A stretch of 64,000 bases of DNA from an uncultured Paracoccaceae bacterium (GTDB taxonomy: Bacteria; Pseudomonadota; Alphaproteobacteria; Rhodobacterales; Rhodobacteraceae): the NCBI GenBank assembly GCA_947488175.1, contig CANKYO010000011.1:1-64000 (forward strand), in the 5' to 3' direction. Positions 1 through 9,373 of the stretch are shown one piece after another. The position numbers were made by a program, and so were the translations under genes. Below the pieces are notes generated by a model. The model made no database searches and had not been told where the DNA came from. It saw nothing but the letters and a program-made list of their open reading frames with translations. How positions within the stretch are numbered: the stretch's first letter is position 1; each line of letters begins with the position of its first letter.

Positions 1-80
1 CTCGGTGGCTACGATGAGCAACAAACACTCTCTTAGCAAATACCGCTATTTGGACCCATAAGCGCTGACGTCAGACAGGC

Positions 81-1100
81 TTGCCAGTAGGAGGTCAATG
101 CGCGCGCGTATTGGCTGAAGTAATGATGACGCCTATCGACCGTTCCCTATCAGATGCCGGGATTGTCTGGCACCGCTATGTGGACGACTTCACCTTGATC
201 TGCGCGTCGCAGCAAGATGCCTATAGGGCGCTTTCTGTCCTGTCCCACTCGCTTGCGGACTATGGGCTCTCACTCAACCGCACGAAAACGACGACCTTAA
301 GCGCAAAGCATTATATAGATTACATAGCTGCACAGTTAGGTCATGGCGAAGACGCGAGTGTGGCGCTCCGGGAATTAGATTTGCATCTTGACCCATATTC
401 CGATGCTGCCCAAGGCGAATATGAGCAGCTGAAGAAATCATTCAAACAAATCGACGTGCAGTTCTTGTTGGATCTTGAGAAGGAAAAGTCGCAACCCGAC
501 ACCTTCGTCCTCGCTCAAATCGGAAGAGCGCTGAAATTCCAAGAGCCAAAGGTCGCATCTCAACTTTGTGCCACCTTGCTGGATGCAAAGAACTTAGACT
601 CTTTTCGCGCTTCGTGGTCAAAAATCATGCGAGGTGTGTACTCAGTTCGGGCAAACGACGAATTCGAAGCGGTCTTCGATCAAGTCGACAGCCTGCTTGA
701 TCGGGTGCCTGCGAGTGTACCCCACTTGCTCATGCCCGAGGTCAACAACTTGCATTATCTCCGGGCGATCAGGTTTTCACGAACCGATGCTCGGGGCGCA
801 TATGTGCGAAATGCATTCGACAACAGCTCATCGCCAGCGGTGAAGCGGGCATGCATTGACTGTTGGCGGCATTGGCGTGATAGGGCCAGCTTCACTCGCT
901 TGAGGAACCAATGGGAAAACTTGAGCCCCGATGAACAACGAATGCTCTGGGTCGCAGCAGCGGAGTTTGGCGATGAAGGCAATAAGGCGAGGGGTCAGTT
1001 GCGTAGGTCCATCGTATCAGCTTGGAGGCTAGGCTTCGAATCTAAGAAGGGGCCATCTTTTGCTTCGTCTTTCGTAGACTGGGCAGAGAATGGCGATTAG
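81..1100 (+). pseudogene. Reverse transcriptase, C-terminal part only (defence/Abi-type RT)
   Basis: The reading frame carries the second half of a reverse transcriptase palm: an LPVGG..ARVLAE block at residues 1-13, the catalytic YVDD box at residues 33-36, and an SLNRTKT block about 30 residues later. A helix-rich C-terminal region of roughly 240 residues follows. The LPVGG/LAE and YVDD layout resembles non-intron RTs of the abortive-infection/DRT type rather than group II intron RTs; that placement is by eye. The N-terminal RT motifs, including the first catalytic Asp, are absent. The frame is closed by TGA at 66-68 just before the conserved block, so the gene is truncated, frameshifted or has a nonsense mutation. 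It overlaps the next gene by 11 bases. The base composition looks more AT-rich than the core genes to its right. Confidence 0.7.
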
Positions 1101-1842
1101 CAGACTACCATTTCGCGATCCTCGCACCGTTGCGAGAGATATCCCGGGCGTGCTGGACATTTTGTTCCCCCGTCTGACAGGAGGTTTGGTTGCGTCAATC
1201 AACCGAGAAGCTTTCACATTTGATGGGCTTGAACCTGTTTCAAGCGAGTTGATTGAAGAAAGCGAACTTCAGAAGGCTATGTTGTTTGAAATTGCCGTCG
1301 CGCGCGCCGAATTCATCCTTGCGGGGGACGGCAATCCGCCGTGGAGTGATTGCATCCAGACGGCAACTGAACGACAAAGCCGACACTACGACGCCAAAGT
1401 TCCAGCTGTAGTCAGTGAGAATGACATCCTGATCGCAGAACATGCCGCTGAAAACCTCGTGCAAATGCTGCGGCGAACCCAAAGGCAGCGCCCCGCTAGC
1501 CAACTTGAGGCTGGTCCCGTCATCCCTGGCATGGGATGGATTGCGACTGGCAAGGGGGACTTTTCACTTGGAAAAATCCTGATTGAAGTGAAACACACAA
1601 ACCGGAATTTTGTGTCCGGTGACTTTCGACAAGTTCTGATGTACTGGGTCCTAAAGTATGCTGATGCCATTGAGCATGATGATGATGTCTGGTCGGACTG
1701 TCTACTCTTGAATCCGAGAAGGAATTCGGCAATCTTTATCAGCTTTGATAAGCTGCTGCAGTCAGCCTCTGACAACTCTAGCAGGGTCGAGATATGTGAA
1801 TTACTGCGATCTATCGTGGGGAAAGACTTGGAACGGAGGTAG
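1090..1842 (+). CDS. PD-(D/E)XK nuclease-like protein paired with the RT
   Basis: This 250-residue protein has a restriction-nuclease-like active-site pattern: Asp157 in GKGDFS, then Glu166-x-Lys168 in ILIEVKHT, followed by a helix with Gln181 (FRQVLMYWVL). That is the usual spacing and hydrophobic strand of PD-(D/E)XK folds. No other domain was recognised in residues 1-140, which look mainly helical. Its ATG lies inside the end of the reverse transcriptase gene with an 11-base overlap, so the two are probably translationally coupled. The pairing suggests a defence cassette in which the nuclease could be the effector. That role is inference; the nuclease call is moderately secure, the partnership follows from gene overlap. 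Confidence 0.65.
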   Translation: MAISRLPFRDPRTVARDIPGVLDILFPRLTGGLVASINREAFTFDGLEPVSSELIEESELQKAMLFEIAVARAEFILAGDGNPPWSDCIQTATERQSRHYDAKVPAVVSENDILIAEHAAENLVQMLRRTQRQRPASQLEAGPVIPGMGWIATGKGDFSLGKILIEVKHTNRNFVSGDFRQVLMYWVLKYADAIEHDDDVWSDCLLLNPRRNSAIFISFDKLLQSASDNSSRVEICELLRSIVGKDLERR

Positions 1843-1913
1843 TAATTCCGTCCTAAAAACCGTCTTAGCAGTCCGTCTTAAAACTCAGGTATCCGGTAAG
1901 TCATTGATTTTAA

Positions 1914-1989
1914 TGGTGCCCCCACACGGACTCGAACCGCGGACCTACTGATTACAAATCAGTTGCTCTACCAGCTGAGCTATAGGGGC
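1914..1989 (-). tRNA. tRNA-Thr (UGU anticodon)
   Basis: On the minus strand the acceptor stem GCCCCTA (1983-1989) pairs with TGGGGGC, followed by discriminator A and an encoded CCA at 1914-1916. The anticodon loop TTTGTAA gives anticodon UGU. The D-loop segment AGCTCAGCTGGTAGAGCA and the T-loop GGTTCGAGTCC are present. The 3' end points toward the RT-nuclease pair, the usual orientation for an integrase attachment site. Confidence 0.97.
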
Positions 1990-2149
1990 ACTGTCGCGCG
2001 AATTACCATTGCGATTGAGAGTTGGCAAGTCGGCTCGATCGTTTCTTTTGTCTTTTTGCGTGTGATGGGAGCAGGCCGCAAAAGGGCAGAGTGGCCAAGT
2101 CATAAGTGAGAGGCATGTCCGGACCAGCACAGGCCCAGGCGGCAGTTGC

Positions 2150-2722
2150 CTAGCCGCGCCAGCTGCGGATCGGGCCGCAATCCATATGCACGAAATTGGA
2201 ACCGGCATAGCGCCCAACGCCACCGGCGCGACAGGCGATGGCGGCATTGGCCATCTGAACCGTGGTTCGGCTTTGCAACCGCAGATCGGCGGCCTGACCG
2301 CGCATGTGCAAGGAGTTGCGGGCAACACCGGAAGAGCGGCTGCGCAACATGGCGTTGGTCTGTGGGGAACGGTAGCCGGACAGAAGAAGATAAGGTTCGC
2401 TCGTATCCATCAGGTTCAGGGCGGCTGACATGATGTCGATGGTGCGCAGGTCGATCTGGATCGCCTCACTTGTGCGCCAGTCGCGCATAAAGACGTTGAT
2501 CTCTCGCACGGCTTCGGGAATGTATTCGCCCTCGATCCAATAAATCGTGTCGATCCGTTCACCTGTCCGGCCGGAATGCATGGCGATGCGGCGAATGTCG
2601 CCCGCGCGCCCGCGCAAAAAACCTGCTGCATTTGAATAGGTTGGTGCCGCTGCGATTGCCGTTGCTGCAAATGCCCCCAGCAATCCACGCCGGGTCATCC
2701 CCGAGGAAGTCAGTTTTGTCAT
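2150..2722 (-). CDS. MepK/YcbK-like murein peptidase (DUF882, M15 family)
   Basis: Exported peptidoglycan hydrolase of the DUF882/M15 family, whose E. coli member MepK cuts 3-3 crosslinks between diaminopimelate residues. The zinc-site residues are visible as His139 and Asp146 (SLHMRGQAADLR) and His179 (FVHMD), counted from the ATG at 2722. A twin-arginine signal (MTRRGLLGAFAAT, residues 9-21) followed by an alanine-rich stretch predicts Tat export. A TTG nine codons upstream (2749) is an alternative start, but its GGAG sits only three bases away, so the ATG at 2722 is preferred. The gene is divergent from an L,D-transpeptidase, which makes the 3-3 crosslinks this family cleaves; E. coli likewise has ldtD next to mepK. 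Confidence 0.85.
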   Translation of the reverse strand: MTKLTSSGMTRRGLLGAFAATAIAAAPTYSNAAGFLRGRAGDIRRIAMHSGRTGERIDTIYWIEGEYIPEAVREINVFMRDWRTSEAIQIDLRTIDIMSAALNLMDTSEPYLLLSGYRSPQTNAMLRSRSSGVARNSLHMRGQAADLRLQSRTTVQMANAAIACRAGGVGRYAGSNFVHMDCGPIRSWRG

Positions 2723-3066
2723 GTCTGTAGCGCCTGTCCCGTCGCTCAATAACTCCGCTTTACAGCGGATTTTCCATCATGCCCCCAAGATGATGCTAGT
2801 TTTATGGCATATTTCGATTCGATCACCAAGAGGTGTTTAGCCCGTTATTGGTTAACGGCGCGGAAATCGGCGGCAAATTGCGCAAAGACGACACCCGCTT
2901 CCGTTCAAAAACGCTCCGCAAGGCGGCATGTTGGCAACACACACGGGTCGTCGCCAGCGCTTCGCCGCATTGTGAGTGGACAGGGCTGGGGTATGGATAT
3001 TGATACTCTTCCCCATGGTGACTTTGCGTTAGTGTCATTTGAAAGAAGTTATGGGAAATTTGATTT
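2723..3066. other. Divergent intergenic region between mepK-like and ldtD-like genes
   Basis: This stretch of about 340 bases separates two divergent peptidoglycan genes and should hold both promoters. A small hairpin (TCCGCT/AGCGGA, 2754-2769) is followed by TTTT on the plus strand. The only sizeable open frame, a 98-codon plus-strand ORF from 2804, has no recognisable domain or ribosome site and runs into the next gene, so it is not called. No regulator site was recognised. Confidence 0.5.
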
Positions 3067-4671
3067 ATGCGAGTTGACAGCCTGCCACTGCAAAGGGTGA
3101 TGCTTCGGTTTTTAGCGATTTGTATGTTGCTGGTTTTTGGTCTGTTCAGTGTGCCGCAGGCCCATGCGCAGGTGACTGAGTTCCGGCAGGCGGTGGCCGA
3201 GGCTGCGGCCAGCGATGATGACCTGATGGCATTCTACCGTGCGCGCAATTTTGAAGGTATCTGGGATGAACGCCGCCGCCGCAATGCGTTGCTGGCCGCG
3301 TTCAGTTCTGCAGGCGACCACGGATTGCCGACCGACCGCTATGATCCAGAGACGCTGCGCGCCCAGTTCCAATCGGCCACGACACCTGCCGCACAAGGCC
3401 GGGTCGAGGTCGAGGTCAGCCGCCTGTTTCTGCAATACGCCCGTGATGTGCAGACCGGTATTCTGATACCGTCGCGCGTCGATAGCGGTATCCGCAGGCA
3501 GGTCCCATACCGGTCCCGTCTGGCGACGATCCAGGCCTTTTCGCAATCCAACCCTGCGGGTTTCTTGCGGGCCTTGCCGCCCGCATCGCCAGAATACACC
3601 CGCCTGATGCGTGAAAAACTGGCGATGGAGCGTCTGCTGGCTGATGGTGGTTGGGGGCCGACAGTCAGTGCCCGTAAGCTGGAACCCGGCGATACCGGGC
3701 CACAGGTTGTTGCACTGCGCAATCGGTTGATTGCCATGGGATTTCTGTCGCGCACCAATACGCAGACCTATGATCAGGCGATTACCACCGCCGTTCAACG
3801 GTTTCAGCAGGCCAACGGGCTTGCCATTGACGGCACGGCAGGCCCCGGCACCCTGACCGAGTTGAACACGTCCGTAGAGCGTCGGTTGCAGGCCATTATC
3901 GTGGCGATGGAGCGGGAACGCTGGATCAATCGCCCCCGTGGTCAGCGCCACATCTGGGTCAATCTGACCGATTTCACCGCCAAGATCATCGACAATGATG
4001 TGGAAACCTTCAGCACCCGGTCAGTTATCGGTGCCAATGAACGCGACCGTGTCAGCCCGGAGTTTTCCGATGTCATGGAGTTCATGGTCATTAACCCTAG
4101 CTGGTATGTGCCTCGTTCCATCGTCACCAAGGAATATCTGCCCCAGTTGCAGCGCAATCCAAATGCGGTGAACCAGCTGATCATCACTGACAGCCGGGGC
4201 CGTCAGGTCAACCGCGGTGCCGTTGATTTCAGCCAATATACCGCATCTAATTTTCCCTATTCGATGCGCCAGCCCCCGAGCCGGGGCAACGCGTTGGGAC
4301 TGGTCAAGTTCATGTTCCCAAACCGCTACAACATCTACCTGCATGACACCCCGGCCAAGAGCCTGTTTGGCCGCGAGACCCGGGCCTTCAGCCATGGCTG
4401 TATCCGCCTGAATGATCCATTTGATTTTGCCTATGCCTTGCTGGCCAAGCAGATGGGCAACCCCGAAGAGTTCTTTCAGGCGCAGTTGCGCACGGGTCGT
4501 GAGCAGCGTGTCGACCTGACCGAGCCGGTGCCGGTGCATCTTGTGTATCGCACAGCCTTCACCCAGGCTGACGGCCGGATGCAGTACCGTCGTGATGTCT
4601 ATGGTCGCGATGGCCGCATCTGGGACGCGCTGGCCCGTGAAGGGGTGGCAGTTCGCGCCGTTCGCGGGTAA
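3067..4671 (+). CDS. L,D-transpeptidase, YcbB/LdtD type
   Basis: Periplasmic murein L,D-transpeptidase that makes 3-3 peptide crosslinks. A signal peptide ([20 protein letters not shown], residues 12-31) ends near AHAQ. It is followed by a scaffold domain, a peptidoglycan-binding repeat around residues 205-270, and a C-terminal YkuD catalytic domain with the SHGCIRLND signature (His443, Cys445 as nucleophile). The length of 534 residues and the domain order match the large YcbB class rather than short Ldts. An internal ATG at 3100 would also retain the signal peptide. It is divergently transcribed from the MepK-like peptidase gene and lies 32 bases upstream of lpxD on the same strand, so it may share a transcript with lipid A genes. 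Confidence 0.88.
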   Translation: MRVDSLPLQRVMLRFLAICMLLVFGLFSVPQAHAQVTEFRQAVAEAAASDDDLMAFYRARNFEGIWDERRRRNALLAAFSSAGDHGLPTDRYDPETLRAQFQSATTPAAQGRVEVEVSRLFLQYARDVQTGILIPSRVDSGIRRQVPYRSRLATIQAFSQSNPAGFLRALPPASPEYTRLMREKLAMERLLADGGWGPTVSARKLEPGDTGPQVVALRNRLIAMGFLSRTNTQTYDQAITTAVQRFQQANGLAIDGTAGPGTLTELNTSVERRLQAIIVAMERERWINRPRGQRHIWVNLTDFTAKIIDNDVETFSTRSVIGANERDRVSPEFSDVMEFMVINPSWYVPRSIVTKEYLPQLQRNPNAVNQLIITDSRGRQVNRGAVDFSQYTASNFPYSMRQPPSRGNALGLVKFMFPNRYNIYLHDTPAKSLFGRETRAFSHGCIRLNDPFDFAYALLAKQMGNPEEFFQAQLRTGREQRVDLTEPVPVHLVYRTAFTQADGRMQYRRDVYGRDGRIWDALAREGVAVRAVRG

Positions 4672-4703
4672 ATCTTTCCTCGGATAACTGGTCCGGGGAC
4701 AAG

Positions 4704-5765
4704 ATGGCACATTCCATAGCAGACATCGCGGCAGCGCTGGGGGCAGAAGCCTTTGGCGCTGTTGATCTTTTGGTGGACGGTGCAGCTGAGCCCGCCAGTG
4801 CCGGTCCTGATGATCTGGCGCTTGCCATGACCCCAGCCTATGGCGATGCGCTGGCGAAAGGGCAGGCGCGTGCCGCCGTTGTCTGGCCAGACGCGGATTG
4901 GCAGGCATTGGGGCTTGAAGCCGCAATTCTGGCCCCCCGCGCCAGATTGGCAATGGCAGGTCTGACGAGGATGCTAGACCGAAAGCTGCCGGGCGAAGGG
5001 ATTTCAAAGCACGCTTTGATTGATCCTGCGGCTCAGATTGGCACTGATGTTGTGATTGGTCCGTTTTCGGTCATTGGCGCGGATGCGGTCATTGGTGACG
5101 GATGCTGGATTGGCGATCAGGTCAGTATTGCCGCTGGCGTCACCATCGGACGCGACTGTGTCATTCACCCTGGTGTTCGGTTGCAGCGGCACGTGCGTAT
5201 CGGTGATCGTGTTATCCTGCACCCCAATGTGACGATCGGTGGCGACGGGTTTTCCTTTGTTACCGCCGAGCCATCCAATGTTGAACTGGCGCGCGAGACG
5301 CTGGGCGATGCGCCCATGTCTGCCCCGGCAGATCCGACATGGCACCGGATCCATTCGCTGGGCGGCGTGGAGATCTGCGATGATGTGGAGATCGGGGCGA
5401 ATGCGACGGTGGACGCCGGAACCATTCGCGCGACGCGCATCGGCCAAGGCACCAAGATCGATAATCTGGTACAGGTTGGACATAATGTGATTGTCGGGGA
5501 CCATTGCCTGCTTTGTGCGCAGGCGGGTGTGGCCGGGTCCACCGTGGTGGGTGACAGGGTGGTCGTGGGTGGCAAGGCGGGGATCGCTGATAATCTGAAG
5601 GTGGGCGATGATGTTGTGCTGGGCGGCGGTTCAGTCGTGTTGTCCAACGTGCCTGCCGGACGGGTTATGATGGGCTATCCTGCCACAAAGATGCAGACCC
5701 ATGTGGACAGCTATAAGGCATTGCGCCGTTTGCCACGAGTTCTGAAAGGTCTTGGAAAAGGTTAA
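4704..5765 (+). CDS. lpxD: UDP-3-O-(3-hydroxyacyl)glucosamine N-acyltransferase
   Basis: Third enzyme of lipid A synthesis; it moves a 3-hydroxyacyl chain from acyl carrier protein to the 2-amino group of UDP-3-O-acyl-glucosamine in the cytoplasm. The protein has the N-terminal LpxD uridine-binding region (about residues 1-100), then a long left-handed beta helix of hexapeptide repeats (for example [15 protein letters not shown]). The [11 protein letters not shown] segment contains the catalytic His. Its 353 residues are normal for the family. It begins 32 bases after the L,D-transpeptidase gene. A dedicated acyl carrier protein and ketoacyl synthase follow, suggesting that its acyl donor may be made by its own neighbours. 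Confidence 0.9.
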   Translation: MAHSIADIAAALGAEAFGAVDLLVDGAAEPASAGPDDLALAMTPAYGDALAKGQARAAVVWPDADWQALGLEAAILAPRARLAMAGLTRMLDRKLPGEGISKHALIDPAAQIGTDVVIGPFSVIGADAVIGDGCWIGDQVSIAAGVTIGRDCVIHPGVRLQRHVRIGDRVILHPNVTIGGDGFSFVTAEPSNVELARETLGDAPMSAPADPTWHRIHSLGGVEICDDVEIGANATVDAGTIRATRIGQGTKIDNLVQVGHNVIVGDHCLLCAQAGVAGSTVVGDRVVVGGKAGIADNLKVGDDVVLGGGSVVLSNVPAGRVMMGYPATKMQTHVDSYKALRRLPRVLKGLGKG

Positions 5766-5832
5766 CTGCCTGTTTCAAAGTGGCCCCTTTGTGACTACAT
5801 CACAGATGAACTGAAATGGACGTCGAAGCGAC

Positions 5833-6093
5833 ATGAACACCCAGAAAAAGGTTGTCGAAATCATTGCGGAACAGGCGATGCTGGAACCGGCTGATGTCAA
5901 GCTGGAACACACGCTTCAGGACCTTGGCATCGACAGCATGGCATTGGTCGAAAGCATTTTTGCGATTGAGGAATGCTTTGATATCTCAGTGCCATTCAAC
6001 GCCAATGAGCCGGGAGAGAGCGATTTCGATATCTCGTCCGTTGCGGCTATCGTTGCTGCGGTTGACCGGCTGAAGGCCGAACAGGGCAAGTAA
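5833..6093 (+). CDS. Acyl carrier protein (specialised)
   Basis: An 86-residue acyl carrier protein. Ser35 in LGIDSMALVE is the phosphopantetheine attachment site. The sequence departs from housekeeping AcpP in its acidic GESDFDISS loop and in the EECFDISVPF helix, so it is more likely a specialised carrier than the main fatty acid ACP. Its stop is directly followed by the ATG of the ketoacyl synthase, with no gap. lpxD lies 67 bases upstream. Supplying an unusual acyl chain for lipid A is a reasonable inference by analogy with rhizobial AcpXL clusters, but nothing in the sequence proves it. Confidence 0.88.
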   Translation: MNTQKKVVEIIAEQAMLEPADVKLEHTLQDLGIDSMALVESIFAIEECFDISVPFNANEPGESDFDISSVAAIVAAVDRLKAEQGK

Positions 6094-7302
6094 ATGCGCC
6101 GGGTTGTCATCACCGGGGCGGGCACGATCAATCCGCTGGGCGAAAACGTCCCTGCTACGTTCGAAGCCATGCGCGAAGGGCGTTGTGGCATTGGCCCGCT
6201 TGAAATTGCGGATGTGGACCGTCTGGCCATTCAGATCGGTGGCCAGATCAGGGGCTATGACGAGGCGCTGCATTTCAACCGCCAACAGATCGCGCTTTAT
6301 GACCGTTTCACTCAGTTCACGCTGCTTGCTGCGCGCGAGGCGATTGCGCAATCGGGCCTGAGTTTTTCCGGTGCATTGGCTGATCAGTCGGGTGTTGTTC
6401 TGGGCACCTCTGGTGGCGGACTGACGACGCAGGACGAAAACTATCGCGCGGTCTATGAGGCGGGCAAGAACCGGGTGCATCCGTTTATCGTGCCCAAGCT
6501 GATGAACAATGCCGCGGCCAGCCATGTGTCGATGGAGTGGAACCTGCGCGGCCCCTCCTTTACTGTGGCGACCGCCTGCGCGTCGTCAAACCATGCGATG
6601 GGGCAGGCGTTTAATATGGTGCGTTGCGGTATGGCCAAGGTGATGGTGACCGGCGGGTCAGAGGCGATGTTATGCTTTGGCGGGATCAAGGCCTGGGAAG
6701 GGCTGCGGGTCATGTCCAAGGACGCCTGCCGCCCGTTTTCGGCCACCCGCAACGGGATGGTGCAGGGTGAGGGTGCGGGAGTGTTTGTGTTCGAAGAGTA
6801 TGAACACGCCGCTGCACGGGGGGCTGACATTCTGTGCGAAGTCGTGGGTTTCGCTATGTCCTCGGACGCTGCCGACATTGTTATGCCCTCAAAGCAGGGG
6901 GCGGCGCGGGCTATTGGCGGCGCATTGAAGGACGCTGGACTGGCTGGCGATAGTGTTGGCTATATCAACGCCCATGGCACGGGGACAGCCGCGAATGACA
7001 AGACAGAATGTGCTGCGGTCGCTGATGTGTTCGGGGCGCATGCGGACCAGTTGATGATATCGTCCACCAAATCCATGCATGGACATTTGATTGGAGGCAC
7101 CGGGGCAGTGGAACTGCTGGCCTGCATCATGGCCCTGCGCGACGGGGTCGTGGCACCGACCATCGGGTATGAGGTACCCGATCCCGAATGCGCGCTGGAT
7201 GTGGTGCCTAATGTCGCACGCGATGCAAAAGTGGATGTGGCGCTGTCGAACGCCTTTGCCTTTGGCGGTCTGAATGCGGTGCTGGCATTGCGGGCTATCT
7301 AA
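6094..7302 (+). CDS. Beta-ketoacyl-ACP synthase, FabF type
   Basis: Condensing enzyme that elongates acyl-ACP with malonyl-ACP. The thiolase-fold Cys-His-His triad is visible: Cys162 in VATACASS, His294 in NAHGTGTAANDKTE, and His331 in STKSMHGHLIGGTG with Lys326. The 402-residue length fits FabF/KAS II. It starts at the base after the stop of the specialised ACP, so the two are surely co-translated and probably act together. Its end overlaps by four bases with the convergent acyltransferase gene. The housekeeping fabF is presumably elsewhere. Confidence 0.9.
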   Translation: MRRVVITGAGTINPLGENVPATFEAMREGRCGIGPLEIADVDRLAIQIGGQIRGYDEALHFNRQQIALYDRFTQFTLLAAREAIAQSGLSFSGALADQSGVVLGTSGGGLTTQDENYRAVYEAGKNRVHPFIVPKLMNNAAASHVSMEWNLRGPSFTVATACASSNHAMGQAFNMVRCGMAKVMVTGGSEAMLCFGGIKAWEGLRVMSKDACRPFSATRNGMVQGEGAGVFVFEEYEHAAARGADILCEVVGFAMSSDAADIVMPSKQGAARAIGGALKDAGLAGDSVGYINAHGTGTAANDKTECAAVADVFGAHADQLMISSTKSMHGHLIGGTGAVELLACIMALRDGVVAPTIGYEVPDPECALDVVPNVARDAKVDVALSNAFAFGGLNAVLALRAI

Positions 7303-8387
7303 GATCGCACGGCGTACCGCCGCGAGCCACGCAGGGCATTCCGCAAAATTCCCAGTCGCCGTTCAAAGAGTTCTGCGAAAACCAGGCCCACGGCGATAGC
7401 GCCCAAGAGTAAAATCGCGTGACGACCTAAAATGTTTGAGGGCAGGCTGGCATCCAGCAAATGCAAGGCGGGGTAGTGGGTGACGTAGATCGAGAAGCTG
7501 GCGCCGGCAAACCAGCGAACAGACGTCCAATTCAACCTGCTGCTATGCAGCAAATGTGCCATTCCGATCAGATGCAACGTGGTGAATATACCGATCATCA
7601 TGTTCCAGATGAATTCGTCTGAGAAGCGCAACATCTGGCGTGCGTCAGGTAGGCCCAGTGCGTCAGCCGTCAAAGTGCTGAGTTGATCAGGCAGGTTTAT
7701 CGCCTGGCATATCACATAGAGGGCAGTGGCGCCGATGCTGAGTAAGAAGGCCGAGGCGGGTTTCAAAACTGGCAATGACCCGGAAGACAGCCGCTGCCAA
7801 AACCAGACACCCATGAGCCAAGCCGGCATCAAGAGAATGATCCGCGGCCCGGCGATCATGATCAAAACCAGAAGCACGGCGATGCGGCGTGCACCGCTCA
7901 AAAACACGGCTGCGCCGAAAATGGCGTAATAGGCCGCCTCGTAACTCAACGACCATAGCGGACCGTTTGTGCCCAATCGCGCAGGACCGGGAAAGGCGAA
8001 TTCATTGCTGAAAGTAAGGCCTCTTCCCAACATTTCCCATAGATTGAGGGGCTGGAAATATTGCTGTGGGTAGGCAGATGGATCCAGACCAATGCCAAGC
8101 CGGTCGAACAGAAATGTCAGCAAAATGGCGGGGATCAGAACGGACCAAAGTCGGGTTAATCGATTGAAAGCAAAATGACCCGCAGTTTGATCGCGCCCCG
8201 CAGCATAGGCAATCACAATTCCCGAGATAACAAAGAAAACAATGACAGCGTCACTGCCGACATTCCATTCACGCAGGACAATATAGGTGCCATCGGTGAA
8301 ACGGGGGTAGGCCCAATGTGACAGAACAACGATGAAAGTTGCAACGACACGGATCATGTCCAGCCATATGGACAGGCCGGGTTTCAC
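7299..8387 (-). CDS. Acyltransferase family 3 (OafA-like) membrane protein
   Basis: Integral membrane acyltransferase with about ten hydrophobic segments. The N-terminal LDMIRVVATFIVVLSHW segment contains the conserved Arg and His of this family, and an SGIVIAYAAGR motif follows. Members O-acetylate or succinylate surface sugars and lipids; the substrate here cannot be told. Its ATG overlaps the stop of the upstream hydroxylase gene by four bases (ATGA), so the two form an operon. The pair is convergent with the lpxD-acp-KAS genes, which makes lipid or lipid A modification an attractive but unproven role. Confidence 0.85.
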   Translation of the reverse strand: MKPGLSIWLDMIRVVATFIVVLSHWAYPRFTDGTYIVLREWNVGSDAVIVFFVISGIVIAYAAGRDQTAGHFAFNRLTRLWSVLIPAILLTFLFDRLGIGLDPSAYPQQYFQPLNLWEMLGRGLTFSNEFAFPGPARLGTNGPLWSLSYEAAYYAIFGAAVFLSGARRIAVLLVLIMIAGPRIILLMPAWLMGVWFWQRLSSGSLPVLKPASAFLLSIGATALYVICQAINLPDQLSTLTADALGLPDARQMLRFSDEFIWNMMIGIFTTLHLIGMAHLLHSSRLNWTSVRWFAGASFSIYVTHYPALHLLDASLPSNILGRHAILLLGAIAVGLVFAELFERRLGILRNALRGSRRYAVRS

Positions 8388-9373
8388 TGCTGTTTGATGT
8401 GTTCGGACGGTTTGGTTTCAGTCGGTTTACGCAGGCTCTGCCAGCTATCCCTGAAGGGCTGAATGATCGCGGCGCGCAAGGTTGGATGAGGTTGTTCTAT
8501 CAGATTTCCCTGCCCATCAGCGATGCCGAATTGTAGCACCTCTTCCTTTTCGGGAACGTAAAGCGTGCCGAACATCCAGTCCCAAAAGGCAAAAACCTCT
8601 CCGTAGTTTTTGTTGTGGTGTTCAACTGCACTGGAATGGTGGATCTGATGCTGTGCTGGAGAAATGAAAACATGTTCCAACACACGCCCGTAGCTCAGCC
8701 AGATATGCGTATGCCGCAGATTGGCGCCGAACAGGTTGAACAGTACATAGCCCACATTGGCAGATCCGATCGCAATCACGTCCACCTTGCCCATAACTGC
8801 AAACAGGATGATCGCCTGCACGATACCGACGCCGATGGCCAAAATGATGTTCTGGGTGACCTTGTAGATGGGGTGGACTCGCGAAACGGTCACGGGGGTC
8901 AAAACTTCGGCAGAGTGATGCACTGCGTGAAATGGCCAAAGTGTTGGCGATTCATGATGAAAATAGTGCGTCCAGTACTTGCAGAAATCCAAAGTCAGGA
9001 TGATGAGCACAGTCGTCACAACTGTCCGCCAAAAAGTGCTATCGATTGGCGTGTATTCTGTGTTCGTCAGCCCCAACAGTTGTTCGAGGACCACAATGGT
9101 GACGAGAGGTGTGAATGTCAGCAGCGCGAAGAATCCGACCACATTCAGCAGGAAGTTGAGCCCGAATAGCTGTAAATCAACAATATTGGACCGATGTTTA
9201 TAGACTGCAGAAGGCATCAGCCAACGCAGAAACGGCTGAGGCTTCGCCCGCCAGATCCAAATTGCATAAGCCAGTACAACAGTCGTGATCAAATAGACCA
9301 GTGCAAGTCGGGATTCCAAGCCAAGAAAGGTCGCTGAGAATGCGCTTCCAATATTGTCGATCATTTCGCCCAT
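8384..9373 (-). CDS. Sterol desaturase / fatty acid hydroxylase family protein
   Basis: Membrane di-iron enzyme of the fatty acid hydroxylase superfamily. The histidine clusters are visible as HYFHHE, HAVHHS and HHSSAVEHHNKNYG, placed after about three transmembrane segments. Bacterial members hydroxylate or desaturate fatty acids, ornithine lipids, carotenoids or alkyl-glycerols; the substrate is not evident. The ATG at 9373 is preferred over an in-frame TTG at 9385 because GGGG lies six bases ahead of it. It is the first gene of a two-gene operon with the acyltransferase. Confidence 0.85.
   Translation of the reverse strand: MGEMIDNIGSAFSATFLGLESRLALVYLITTVVLAYAIWIWRAKPQPFLRWLMPSAVYKHRSNIVDLQLFGLNFLLNVVGFFALLTFTPLVTIVVLEQLLGLTNTEYTPIDSTFWRTVVTTVLIILTLDFCKYWTHYFHHESPTLWPFHAVHHSAEVLTPVTVSRVHPIYKVTQNIILAIGVGIVQAIILFAVMGKVDVIAIGSANVGYVLFNLFGANLRHTHIWLSYGRVLEHVFISPAQHQIHHSSAVEHHNKNYGEVFAFWDWMFGTLYVPEKEEVLQFGIADGQGNLIEQPHPTLRAAIIQPFRDSWQSLRKPTETKPSEHIKQQ

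Noticed and set aside
2804-3100. 98-codon plus-strand ORF in the mepK-ldtD gap
   Set aside because: No ribosome site or domain, and it runs into the ldtD-like gene; more likely a chance frame in promoter DNA.
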